The notes beneath the pieces were generated by a model. That model saw only the letters and a program-made list of their open reading frames with translations. It made no database searches and was not told where the DNA came from. 49,354 nt of DNA from Candidatus Heimdallarchaeota archaeon (lineage in GTDB: Archaea > Asgardarchaeota > Heimdallarchaeia > Heimdallarchaeales > Heimdallarchaeaceae), in the NCBI GenBank assembly GCA_016840095.1, contig JAEOSZ010000111.1, forward strand, positions 101,258 to 150,611, given 5' to 3'. Made by a program: the position numbers and the translations under genes. Below, one piece after another: positions 8,448-16,201 of the stretch; within the stretch, counting starts at the first letter, position 1, and every line of letters begins with the position of its first letter.

Positions 8448-9068
8448 ATGAAATTTATGCTACATAACATATGGATTGCTAAAGATACTGGTGAATGCCT
8501 ATTTCATCGTAAGTACGGTAGCATAGATCATGATGAGAATCTTATTACAAGTTTTCTTAGTGCTATTGAGATTTTTGCACAGAATGTTGATGAAGGGTGT
8601 GATCATCTACAAACTACTCGGTATAAGTTCATCTATACAACTTCTGATAAAACGGTAACCGTTGCTTGTGTTGATAATACCGATGATGATTGTATCATCA
8701 GGGATGAATTACAGAAAATTCAATCAGAGTTTCATAAACGTTTTGCAGATGAGTTGAAAGAGTGGAGAGGGAGAGTAGAACACTTTTCTCAAATGAGTGA
8801 TTATGTAGATGCGCGACTTGAAAAGTACAGCACACCTGTTGCTAATTTAGTTTCTTCCAAATTAGAACTTAATCCTCAGATTATAAGCAGGGATGTTGGT
8901 AAGAAATTTAGCAGCCAACAACAAAAAGTAATTTCTCTGTTGAAGTATAAAGGATCTGCTACTCTAAATGACATTGTAAAACTGATGAAACTAAATGAGG
9001 AAGATGCTCAACAAGCTACAAATGATTTATTGTACAAAAACATCATACGTCAAGTTCCAATATCTTAG
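8448..9068 (+). CDS. Longin-like domain fused to winged helix-turn-helix
   Basis: The N-terminal ~125 residues look like a longin (SNARE-like/roadblock-type) domain. They run from a short strand, IWIAKDTGECLFHRKY, through a helix (SFLSAIEIFAQNVDEG) to strands and a long helix. Residues 155-206 (SSQQQKVISLLKYKGSATLNDIVKLM onward) form a winged helix-turn-helix. The cytosolic tail of the 1669-aa surface protein at 28383 has the same domain order. A TTTTTATAAAG element near 8378-8388 is a probable TATA box. A start four codons in (MLHN) is also possible. Inference: an adaptor or regulator linking a longin partner to DNA or to another protein. Confidence 0.65.
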   Translation: MKFMLHNIWIAKDTGECLFHRKYGSIDHDENLITSFLSAIEIFAQNVDEGCDHLQTTRYKFIYTTSDKTVTVACVDNTDDDCIIRDELQKIQSEFHKRFADELKEWRGRVEHFSQMSDYVDARLEKYSTPVANLVSSKLELNPQIISRDVGKKFSSQQQKVISLLKYKGSATLNDIVKLMKLNEEDAQQATNDLLYKNIIRQVPIS

Positions 9069-9122
9069 AAGTTTTCAAAAGACAAAGGTTTTAAAGTATT
9101 TTAAGTCAAAGCCATTGATAGT

Positions 9123-11651
9123 ATGTCTCTTATTGATTACTGGAATTTACTATGGGATTTAATTAAAAATGATCCCAATATTGGAATTGGTATTCTTATT
9201 GCTTTGTTAGGCTTAATATTTCTTATATCAGAAATTGTTACAAAAATAAGACATGGAACAACTTCAGAGAATCTGATGTTAGCATTTATTGCTCTAACTT
9301 TTGGCCTTGTTTTAATTTTTCTTAGCAACTGGTTAATAGCGATAGCTTTGAGTCTATTTGTATTAGCTGTTTATCAAACATATATGCTTAGAGAATCACC
9401 TGTGTGGAGGGAACTAATGATAATTTCAGTAGTAACGTATTTCGTATTCTTAGTAGGAACAGTAGGAGACAAAGTGTGGCAACTTGTAACTGGTGAAAAA
9501 AATGAGTTATTTACAGGTTGGGCTTATAACTTAATGTTATATGTTTTCATAATTCTTGCACTAATATTCTTTGGAAAGAAATTCGTACTAGTTAGTCGTT
9601 TTATGTCTCCTCAAGTATTATACTTGACACTCTTTGCACTTGTTTATGTTGCTTTATATGGAGTTGGCAAGTTAATTCCAGGATTTGATAACCTTACATG
9701 GAATTATATTGGACTTACATCATTTTCATTGTCCAATTTCTTCACAATTGGTGGTAGTTCTATTTCAGCAAGTGCAGGAAATCACCTGGGAGGTCTAGTT
9801 AAGACAGATTCCCCCTTAGTTCTAAGAACAATCTTTCTTTCTTTGGGACCTTGGGAAATGATTATTCTTCTTTCAATCTTAATGTATTTCATATCTGGTT
9901 GGCTTCTCACAGTACTACTGGGAATAAAACCAACTGATGATAAAAGAGTTCTGAAGGTTGTAGAAGAAGTAAGAATCCGTTTAGGAATAAAGAGAAAAAT
10001 CAAGGTTGGTTTTGTTGAAGCCCCAATTTTAAATGCGATGGCCTATGGACCTTTGTTCGATCAAAGAATAGCACTCATTTCATCAAGCCTAGATGAGTTT
10101 AGTGATGATGATATTAGAGGAATTGTTGCACACGAATTAGCTCATAACCAAAGAGGTCACATCATTTGGCTTCAATTGTTAGCTTGGATTGAGATGATTA
10201 TTAAGAAAGCATTTTTACTACCTGCAACAACCTTAGACTATGCTGCAGTTAAAGGACTTATCCCATTTGGTTTGTATTTCCTGATTAGCTATGGAATTAT
10301 TGCAGTTCTCTATATCTTTGTTAGAATCTTGGAGGGTGACGCTGATCTACAAACTAAAAAAGCAGGTTATGGTAGAGAGTTAGCTCAAGTTTTGTACAAA
10401 CTTGAAGGCTTTTATCAAGGTGTTGCGGGTGATTTTGGAATAAATGTTCAATTATTGACAGGCAAAGAATTTAGTCCTGAGGAGAAACAAAGGTTCCAAG
10501 GAGAAGCAGCAATGAGACTCTATAAACATCTTTACCGTCCTGGTAGATGGGATATGGTTGCAAATCTGTTTATGTCTCACCCACGAACAGCATACAGAAT
10601 AGTAGCTGTTGTAAGTGATGATTATTCCCCAGTCAAAGGTGCATTACTGCCCTTTTGGTTAGTTTTACCTAATTTCATTAGAGGAAATGCAATCAGAAAA
10701 ATGAGCAAAAGAAGAGATGATTTCTCAAAATTAATTTCAGATAGATACAACGAATATCACGGAGAAGATGGTGTAAAATCATTTCTTGAAATTACGAGAA
10801 TGCATGATTTAATCTCAATGCTCAAAGGTAGATATGTTGTTGCATACGATAGAATTTTTGATGATTGTATAGAAGGTGAAGTTATAGATATTGAAATTAG
10901 TGATACTATAGTCAGACCTCTTCTTTTGAATATTCAAACAGAAAAAGAAGTTAAGAAAATTCTCTTTACAGATTATGTTATTCATGACGCTCAAAAAGAG
11001 GACAAATATATCTTGAAAAATGGTAAAATGGGTAAATTAGTCTCTTGGGATTTAGATGAAAAAAATCAAAGTCCAACATTTACTTTTCAAGAAATTTCCG
11101 ACACTTCTAAAACTTTCAAGCGAGATTATACAGGAAAACCGATATCACATTTCACAGAATTGATAGGACAGGAAGTATTCAGCTATAATGATGGATTAGA
11201 CAGGAAGGCAACTTTAACAGATATATCCTTTGAAAAGGATTTTGCTTCCTCTAAACTTACTCTTGAGACAGATGATAATGGTAAGATGAAAAAATTTGAG
11301 CTCACAGGGAGAGATGTTATTATTGACTTACCACCAGTATTAGTAAGACTTAATCCTGATAAAAAGGGTCATCAAACAGGTTTGATAGAGTCTATTGTAG
11401 ATAAGTCAGTTATTCTTTATACAAAAGAGGAATTAGAAACTGGCATTGCGTGCTCTATAACAAGTGTAAGTGATGAAAAAATAACTTATAAAATAAAAGA
11501 TAAAGAATCTGAAGTTGAAAGGAAGAAGGTTGATTATATCTATATTTATACAGATATTCCAAAGTTCATGATAAAGAAGCATATATCTTCTCTTGATAGG
11601 ATTATGATGCGAATCTCAAATATTCGTGATATGAAGTATATTTTTGGATAA
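9123..11651 (+). CDS. Membrane M48-family zinc metalloprotease with long C-terminal extension
   Basis: This protein of 842 residues has about seven N-terminal transmembrane helices (residues ~20-265). An HtpX/Ste24-type peptidase domain follows, with HELAH at 337-341, EGDAD (Glu404 as third zinc ligand) and further helices around it. HtpX is about 290 aa, so this version has roughly 250 extra residues at each end. The C-terminal ~300 residues (from ~545) are soluble, beta-rich and repetitive in strand pattern, without a family I recognise. A TTTTAAAG box at 9089-9096 suggests a nearly leaderless transcript. Its likely role is membrane protein quality control. Confidence 0.87.
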   Translation: MSLIDYWNLLWDLIKNDPNIGIGILIALLGLIFLISEIVTKIRHGTTSENLMLAFIALTFGLVLIFLSNWLIAIALSLFVLAVYQTYMLRESPVWRELMIISVVTYFVFLVGTVGDKVWQLVTGEKNELFTGWAYNLMLYVFIILALIFFGKKFVLVSRFMSPQVLYLTLFALVYVALYGVGKLIPGFDNLTWNYIGLTSFSLSNFFTIGGSSISASAGNHLGGLVKTDSPLVLRTIFLSLGPWEMIILLSILMYFISGWLLTVLLGIKPTDDKRVLKVVEEVRIRLGIKRKIKVGFVEAPILNAMAYGPLFDQRIALISSSLDEFSDDDIRGIVAHELAHNQRGHIIWLQLLAWIEMIIKKAFLLPATTLDYAAVKGLIPFGLYFLISYGIIAVLYIFVRILEGDADLQTKKAGYGRELAQVLYKLEGFYQGVAGDFGINVQLLTGKEFSPEEKQRFQGEAAMRLYKHLYRPGRWDMVANLFMSHPRTAYRIVAVVSDDYSPVKGALLPFWLVLPNFIRGNAIRKMSKRRDDFSKLISDRYNEYHGEDGVKSFLEITRMHDLISMLKGRYVVAYDRIFDDCIEGEVIDIEISDTIVRPLLLNIQTEKEVKKILFTDYVIHDAQKEDKYILKNGKMGKLVSWDLDEKNQSPTFTFQEISDTSKTFKRDYTGKPISHFTELIGQEVFSYNDGLDRKATLTDISFEKDFASSKLTLETDDNGKMKKFELTGRDVIIDLPPVLVRLNPDKKGHQTGLIESIVDKSVILYTKEELETGIACSITSVSDEKITYKIKDKESEVERKKVDYIYIYTDIPKFMIKKHISSLDRIMMRISNIRDMKYIFG

Positions 11652-11711
11652 GTTTCCACAAAATCCCACTTCTTTCAAATTTTTTTAATTTTCTAAATTA
11701 GTTTGTAGATT

Positions 11712-12335
11712 TCAATATTTGATATGGTCAATTCCTTTAGTTTGACCTATATGCCCTACTTTTTCTCCAAATGTCCAAAATTCACCACATCCTGCAACCA
11801 TCCCAAAGAACTGTTTTGATTCAGGATCTAATCTTCCATTTTCATCAGTAACTCCCTTATGGACACTAGTTCTTACAACTTCAGCAAAAAAAACAATCCG
11901 ATTTGGTGGTAGTTCATGGGAAGAAATTATCTTACATTCAAGTATTATAGCTGCTTCTGCTATTCCAGGGGCATCAATATACTTTGAAGAAATTCTTGTT
12001 AAATTTGCTTTTTTAAATTTATCCTCTCTTTCAGTTTGACACATATCTATAATATCAAATGAATTAGTCCATGAAGTGTCAGGTACATTTAATGTAAACT
12101 CTCTGTGCTTGAAAATCAAATCAAGAGCAGCATGTTCATGCTCATTTGTAGTACTTTTCTTAGTAACACTAATACCGATTTGTGGAGGATCTCCATTCAA
12201 TATGAATGTCCAAGCACAGGTAAGATCATCTTCTATATCTTCATCGCCTTTAACTCCCAATATGATTGCTGGAACAGGTGGGAGCATTGGTCCAGGTTTT
12301 TTTAAATCGATTCGAGTTTCACCAATATTATTCAT
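11712..12335 (-). CDS. Flavin reductase-like FMN-binding split-barrel protein
   Basis: This 207-residue protein resembles the flavoredoxin / flavin-reductase-like (DIM6/NTAB) family. It has the opening PVPAIILGVKG strand, a central PPQIGISVTKKSTTNEH segment where FMN phosphate contacts usually lie, FTLNVPDT, and CQTEREDKFKKANLT. A late segment, NRIVFFAEVVR, is the typical last strand. These enzymes use FMN to move electrons or reduce flavins; the partner is unknown. It is divergent from the 12560 gene. Confidence 0.82.
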   Translation of the reverse strand: MNNIGETRIDLKKPGPMLPPVPAIILGVKGDEDIEDDLTCAWTFILNGDPPQIGISVTKKSTTNEHEHAALDLIFKHREFTLNVPDTSWTNSFDIIDMCQTEREDKFKKANLTRISSKYIDAPGIAEAAIILECKIISSHELPPNRIVFFAEVVRTSVHKGVTDENGRLDPESKQFFGMVAGCGEFWTFGEKVGHIGQTKGIDHIKY

Positions 12336-12559
12336 CTACTTACATGGGATATTTCCAAATTTAAATCATTCTGAATGCTGGAAATCTATTAAATCAAGCT
12401 ATCCGTTCTATTACTTTTTTTGTAAAAAACAACTCTTCTTACTCTTTTTCGAATTCGGTAGTTTAATGTTTTTTGTCAATATATTGCGTTTTAACATGTT
12501 TCCAGTATATTATGCTGATATTAAACCTTGTTTTTAATAAAGCCCCTTTCTTAGACTTA

Positions 12560-12928
12560 ATGAATAGTGAAGAATCTATCATCAACTATGTACTTAGGAA
12601 TGAACTCGCTTCAAGAAATGTATCAGTTAGAGAAAATGCCACTTTTAAATTTGGTAGAAACAAATATGTGATAGATTTCTATCTAAATGGGCATGATATT
12701 GGTATTGTAACAATGAACTGGAAACGAACTATTCCAACAAATAAGTTACTCCAACTTGAACAACTTATAATATCGCTAAAACTGAAAAAACTAGTTCTCG
12801 TGTGCAATTCTATAAGTTCTAACGCAAAAGACTTCCTAGCACGACGCAACATCCCAATACAGGTCATTCATCTAAATGAAATCTTGTATAAAGAAAGAAG
12901 GATTGAGGATTTGATAGCTAGTTATTAG
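12560..12928 (+). CDS. Small PD-(D/E)XK nuclease-fold-like protein
   Basis: The start was placed at the ATG at 12560 (MNSEESIINYVLRNE). The longer frame to 12473 adds a low-quality hydrophobic stretch, and a TTTTTAATAAA element lies about 20 nt upstream of 12560. The 122 residues follow the restriction-endonuclease-like fold: helix, YVIDFYLNGHDIGIVTMNWK, helix, and LVLVCNS with SSNAKDFLARRNIPIQVI, as in Mrr-like proteins. In the core (D...NxK), the usual Glu/Gln before xK is Asn, so activity is uncertain. It converges with the MBL nuclease gene, with only 3 bp between the stops. Confidence 0.55.
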   Translation: MNSEESIINYVLRNELASRNVSVRENATFKFGRNKYVIDFYLNGHDIGIVTMNWKRTIPTNKLLQLEQLIISLKLKKLVLVCNSISSNAKDFLARRNIPIQVIHLNEILYKERRIEDLIASY

Positions 12929-12931
12929 AAT

Positions 12932-13948
12932 CTAAAGAAATGAATCTAAGATTGTTTGCTTTGAAAGTGGAATAGAACTAAATCCTTGTTTTCTTAGTTC
13001 TGCAGCAAATCTAGTTGTATATCCATAAATTGTGTATATCTGATCCGGATTGCTTAATTTGCAAATCTCAACTAGTTCATTATAATCTGCATGATCGCTT
13101 ATAGGGTAACTATGGTCCACAGCCATTCTGTAATTGTAGTTGTCTGAAATAGCCCACCCAGTAAAAGCAAATAACTTTACATCATATTTCTTTTTCAGAT
13201 ACGAGAAGAAGAAATCTCTCCCAGATTTAAGTGGAGTAAAAAGTATCCATTGATTTTTTTGGTCAAGGAAATTAGATTCTTTTGCTTCTGTATATGCCAT
13301 TGCTGGAATAGATCCTTTAATTTTCTCTTCCAGAAGCAAGGAGTTTATTTTGTAATTAGACCCATGCATGACAATATTATCAGAAAGATGCGAAAAAGCA
13401 TTATAGAGCATTTGAGCTTTACCTAATGCATAACCCATCAGTACAACAGGAATATCATTCTCTAGATATTCCGAGATTTGTTCCTGTGCTTCCTTTATCA
13501 CATTACCATATGCTGGAAATATATAATCAGGTGACCCAAATGTACTTTCTATAATTAAGATATCACACTTTTCTGGAGAGAAAGGTTCCAAGAATCCTTT
13601 ATCTCGGGATGAAACATCCCCCGTATAAACAAGCTTCCCTTCTGAAGATTCAATTATTAAAGCAGTAGACCCTACAATGTGTCCACTAGGTTTTTGTTTG
13701 AAAGTTGTAGAATCAACAGTATATGATTCAAAATAATTCCCCTCTTCATAGTTTTTAACAAAATTCTTCAAAAGAATTTTTGTTGTAGGTGATGTAATAA
13801 TGTCAGTTTTAGGAATTTTTCTTGGGATATGATCTGAATGAGCGTGACTATAGAATACAAGAGGATAATACTGTGAGTTCGTACTATCACAAGCAAGTTT
13901 CCAATTATTACCATTAACCCTTATTGTTTTAGAGAGAAAAACTTTCAT
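12932..13948 (-). CDS. MBL-fold exonuclease / mRNA 3'-end-processing-factor-like protein (COG1236 type)
   Basis: The metallo-beta-lactamase signature is present: YSHAHSDH near residue 40, then GHIVGSTALI, TGDVSS, and a late ISDHADYNELV, the typical last ligand block. The length (338 aa) and motif spacing match the short YSH1/ligase-associated exonuclease relatives, with at most a reduced beta-CASP region. The ATG at 13948 was preferred over a TTG ten codons upstream. A GAGGAT lies just before it and a TATA-like TTTATAAT about 30 nt upstream. The expected activity is zinc-dependent RNA or DNA exonuclease. Confidence 0.83.
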   Translation of the reverse strand: MKVFLSKTIRVNGNNWKLACDSTNSQYYPLVFYSHAHSDHIPRKIPKTDIITSPTTKILLKNFVKNYEEGNYFESYTVDSTTFKQKPSGHIVGSTALIIESSEGKLVYTGDVSSRDKGFLEPFSPEKCDILIIESTFGSPDYIFPAYGNVIKEAQEQISEYLENDIPVVLMGYALGKAQMLYNAFSHLSDNIVMHGSNYKINSLLLEEKIKGSIPAMAYTEAKESNFLDQKNQWILFTPLKSGRDFFFSYLKKKYDVKLFAFTGWAISDNYNYRMAVDHSYPISDHADYNELVEICKLSNPDQIYTIYGYTTRFAAELRKQGFSSIPLSKQTILDSFL

Positions 13949-14014
13949 TATCCTCAGCACAATTGTGCAGATTTGCAATTATAAATATAATGTAAAAATA
14001 AGAAAAAAATAGAT

Positions 14015-14671
14015 TTATGCTTTATAAGGCATAATTTCTATTGCGATATTATCGTCTGTTAGTTCAACATCTCTAGCAGCCTTTTTAATGGCTTCCTTGG
14101 CTATTTGAACCATTTGGTCAGTTGTTAATTCATCTGAATACTTTTCTTTAAGATAAGCAATAGCTTCTGAATCACCTTCTCCCATAGCTTTTGCTTTACA
14201 TGAAACAACTCCACCACCAGGATCAACGAATTGTAAACTTGGTCCAGTTTCGTCTATTCCACCAAACAGCATACCAACACCAAATGGTCTTAATCCACCT
14301 TGTTGTGTAAAGACTTGAACATAATCTCCAGTTTTAATTGCTAGTCCTCTAACATCCATTTGAACAGAGTATGTTAGTTTAAATATCTCAGCTTCAAGAC
14401 GAGCTCTACTTATCAGAACACGACCATCAGCAGCTACTCCTGCAAAAATTGCTTGAATATTATCAGAGACTTTGTGAATTTTCAGATCAGGTTCATTGAG
14501 ATCTACAACTCTTAATAAACCAGCTAAAACAACACCATGTTTACTCTTTATTCCTATTGCAATACTTCCTCTTCTAACTGATTCTCTTGCATATTCAGTT
14601 TGAATGATACGTCCTTCTGGAGAATACATTAGAGGTGATCTATCATAACCCATTGATTGTGGTCCTAACAT
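14015..14671 (-). CDS. psmA: 20S proteasome alpha subunit
   Basis: The sequence begins with the N-terminal gating and H0 region: YDRSPLMYSPEGRIIQTEYA, then RGSIAIGIKSKHGVVLA. The length of 218 is a little short for the family, lacking the usual charged C-terminal tail. It forms the outer rings of the archaeal 20S core, which contact PAN or Cdc48-type ATPases. It is the second gene of a psmB-psmA operon: its GGAGG ribosome site sits within the last codons of psmB, with 4 bp between the genes, so translation is probably coupled. This supports near-equal subunit output. Confidence 0.97.
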   Translation of the reverse strand: MLGPQSMGYDRSPLMYSPEGRIIQTEYARESVRRGSIAIGIKSKHGVVLAGLLRVVDLNEPDLKIHKVSDNIQAIFAGVAADGRVLISRARLEAEIFKLTYSVQMDVRGLAIKTGDYVQVFTQQGGLRPFGVGMLFGGIDETGPSLQFVDPGGGVVSCKAKAMGEGDSEAIAYLKEKYSDELTTDQMVQIAKEAIKKAARDVELTDDNIAIEIMPYKA

Positions 14672-14675
14672 TTTC

Positions 14676-15338
14676 TTAAGCCTCCAAGTAACCTTTTACT
14701 TCATCAGCTGCCAATCTCTTGACACCTTTTTTGTTCACTAACAAAACATCAATTCCGTCACCAGTAGCAGTATCTCTGCTTGTAGCTGTAGCTAAAGCAG
14801 TTATTGCAACTTTGAGTGCTTCTTCTTCAGTTAAACCATCTTTCCAGGTTGATTCTAAAACACCATATGCAACTAAAGATCCAGAACCTGTAGATGCAAA
14901 GTCTTCTTCAGTGATTCCACCTGCCATATCTAGTGTATAAATATGTGGTCCATCCTTATCCAGACCTGCAACAACCATGGCAACATAATATGGAAAATAT
15001 GACCTATATTGTTCATACATGATAGAAGCCAGTAAATTTCCAGCCATTTTTGTAGTAGGTGAGTAACCTCTTCCAAGCGAATAGAGGTTGAGATTAGCTC
15101 TTGTAAGATGAACTAGATATTGTGCATCTCCAACCAATCCTGCAATTGTAGCAACTGTAGATTCATTGAGTTCATGGACTTTTTCAGCTTTCTTTGAAGC
15201 AACAAAAGATCCCATAGAAGCTCTTTTGTCAGCCGCTACAACAGTACCTCCTTTAAATCTAACAGCAACAGTTGTAGTTCCATGCTTGGGATCCATCATC
15301 GGATTATTTCCCATTCCATTGAAATTCGGATTATTCAT
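14676..15338 (-). CDS. psmB: 20S proteasome beta subunit (catalytic)
   Basis: A 20-residue propeptide ends ...DPKHG before Thr21, which becomes the N-terminal nucleophile after autocleavage. In mature numbering Thr1, Asp17 and Lys33 are all present, as is the late ASTGSGS segment, so the subunit should be active. The start has a GAGGA ribosome site 7 nt away and an ATATATTTAA box at 15371-15380. It is the first gene of the two-gene proteasome operon with psmA. The propeptide is Asn/Gly/Met-rich. Confidence 0.97.
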   Translation of the reverse strand: MNNPNFNGMGNNPMMDPKHGTTTVAVRFKGGTVVAADKRASMGSFVASKKAEKVHELNESTVATIAGLVGDAQYLVHLTRANLNLYSLGRGYSPTTKMAGNLLASIMYEQYRSYFPYYVAMVVAGLDKDGPHIYTLDMAGGITEEDFASTGSGSLVAYGVLESTWKDGLTEEEALKVAITALATATSRDTATGDGIDVLLVNKKGVKRLAADEVKGYLEA

Positions 15339-15370
15339 ATTAATTCCTCATTATTTTTTATTTAATTTGT

Positions 15371-15380
15371 TTAAATATAT
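15371..15380 (-). promoter_or_regulatory. TATA box of the psmB-psmA operon
   Basis: The reverse strand reads ATATATTTAA about 33-42 nt before the psmB ATG. It is followed by an A-rich leader and the GAGGA ribosome site. Confidence 0.55.
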
Positions 15381-15400
15381 AGTGTTCTATGAATGATTTT

Positions 15401-16117
15401 CTAATTGTATGTATCTTTGATAAAATCTTCAACAATTTCATAATCTTCAATTTCTATATTAACTTCATCTAGAGAATATATCTCATTTCTTATCCAGTTT
15501 GTAGCTTCTTGTATTTTGTTGTAACTAGGTAAGGATGTTCGATATTCAATGCTAATTTGGTTTCCTTTTTGAATGTAGAGATGAACTCTATCATTATTGT
15601 TGTCTTCCCAACATAATTCAATACCTTCTTTGTTTTCTCTTTTGTAAAGAAATCTAAAATTACCGAACCATCTCTTTTCAAATGCTGAAACTAGTATTTC
15701 AGATTTTAATGGTGGAATTAAATGTATCTTTTTCCATTGGGAATAGAACCTGTTGTTCTGTATGTTAATAGCATTGTTAGTTATTAAATCCTTGATTAAT
15801 CCTTTAGTATAATCGCTTCCAATATTTGTAAGTTCATATGTCCCATTATCTCTTCTGGATAGAAATTCTCTATCTATTAACCTTTTCAGAGCTTTAGTTA
15901 ATTGATTTTGATGAAGCAAAGTAGTTTTCTTTAACCCTGAAAAACTATAAGAGATTTGAGAATCTGATAAAGTTAATAATAGTTGGACCTCTGGTAATGT
16001 TAAATAATCATACTCATTACTATAGAAGTAATCCTTTGGAAGATTGCCTAACTCAAGGTTGTTATTGTAACCTTCTTTCAAGTTAGAAAAATCTCGATAC
16101 CCTTGGTCCATATTCAT
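15401..16117 (-). CDS. Unknown protein with N-terminal winged-helix-like domain
   Basis: This 238-residue protein is A+T-rich with a charged Asn/Lys composition. Residues ~40-105 (EVQLLLTLSDSQISYSFSGLKKTTLLHQNQLTKALKRLIDREFLSRR, quoted here only as a region of helices and wing) resemble a MarR-like winged helix. The C-terminal half has Trp-containing strands (RWFGNFRFLYKR, IELCWED) and a final acidic helix. Nothing in the neighbours (proteasome and a membrane nuclease-like protein) fixes a role. MNMDQ could start at either Met. Confidence 0.6.
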   Translation of the reverse strand: MNMDQGYRDFSNLKEGYNNNLELGNLPKDYFYSNEYDYLTLPEVQLLLTLSDSQISYSFSGLKKTTLLHQNQLTKALKRLIDREFLSRRDNGTYELTNIGSDYTKGLIKDLITNNAINIQNNRFYSQWKKIHLIPPLKSEILVSAFEKRWFGNFRFLYKRENKEGIELCWEDNNNDRVHLYIQKGNQISIEYRTSLPSYNKIQEATNWIRNEIYSLDEVNIEIEDYEIVEDFIKDTYN

Positions 16118-16201
16118 AGTATTATCAATATTATATTATCATAGTACTTTATAATGACTTGGTTTTTGCAGAATTTAAAGGAAAAAGAACAAAATATCTT
16201 T

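Noticed and set aside
12076..12537. 153-residue open frame on the plus strand
   Set aside because: Most of it is the complement of the flavin reductase-like gene; the rest is A+T-rich promoter region.
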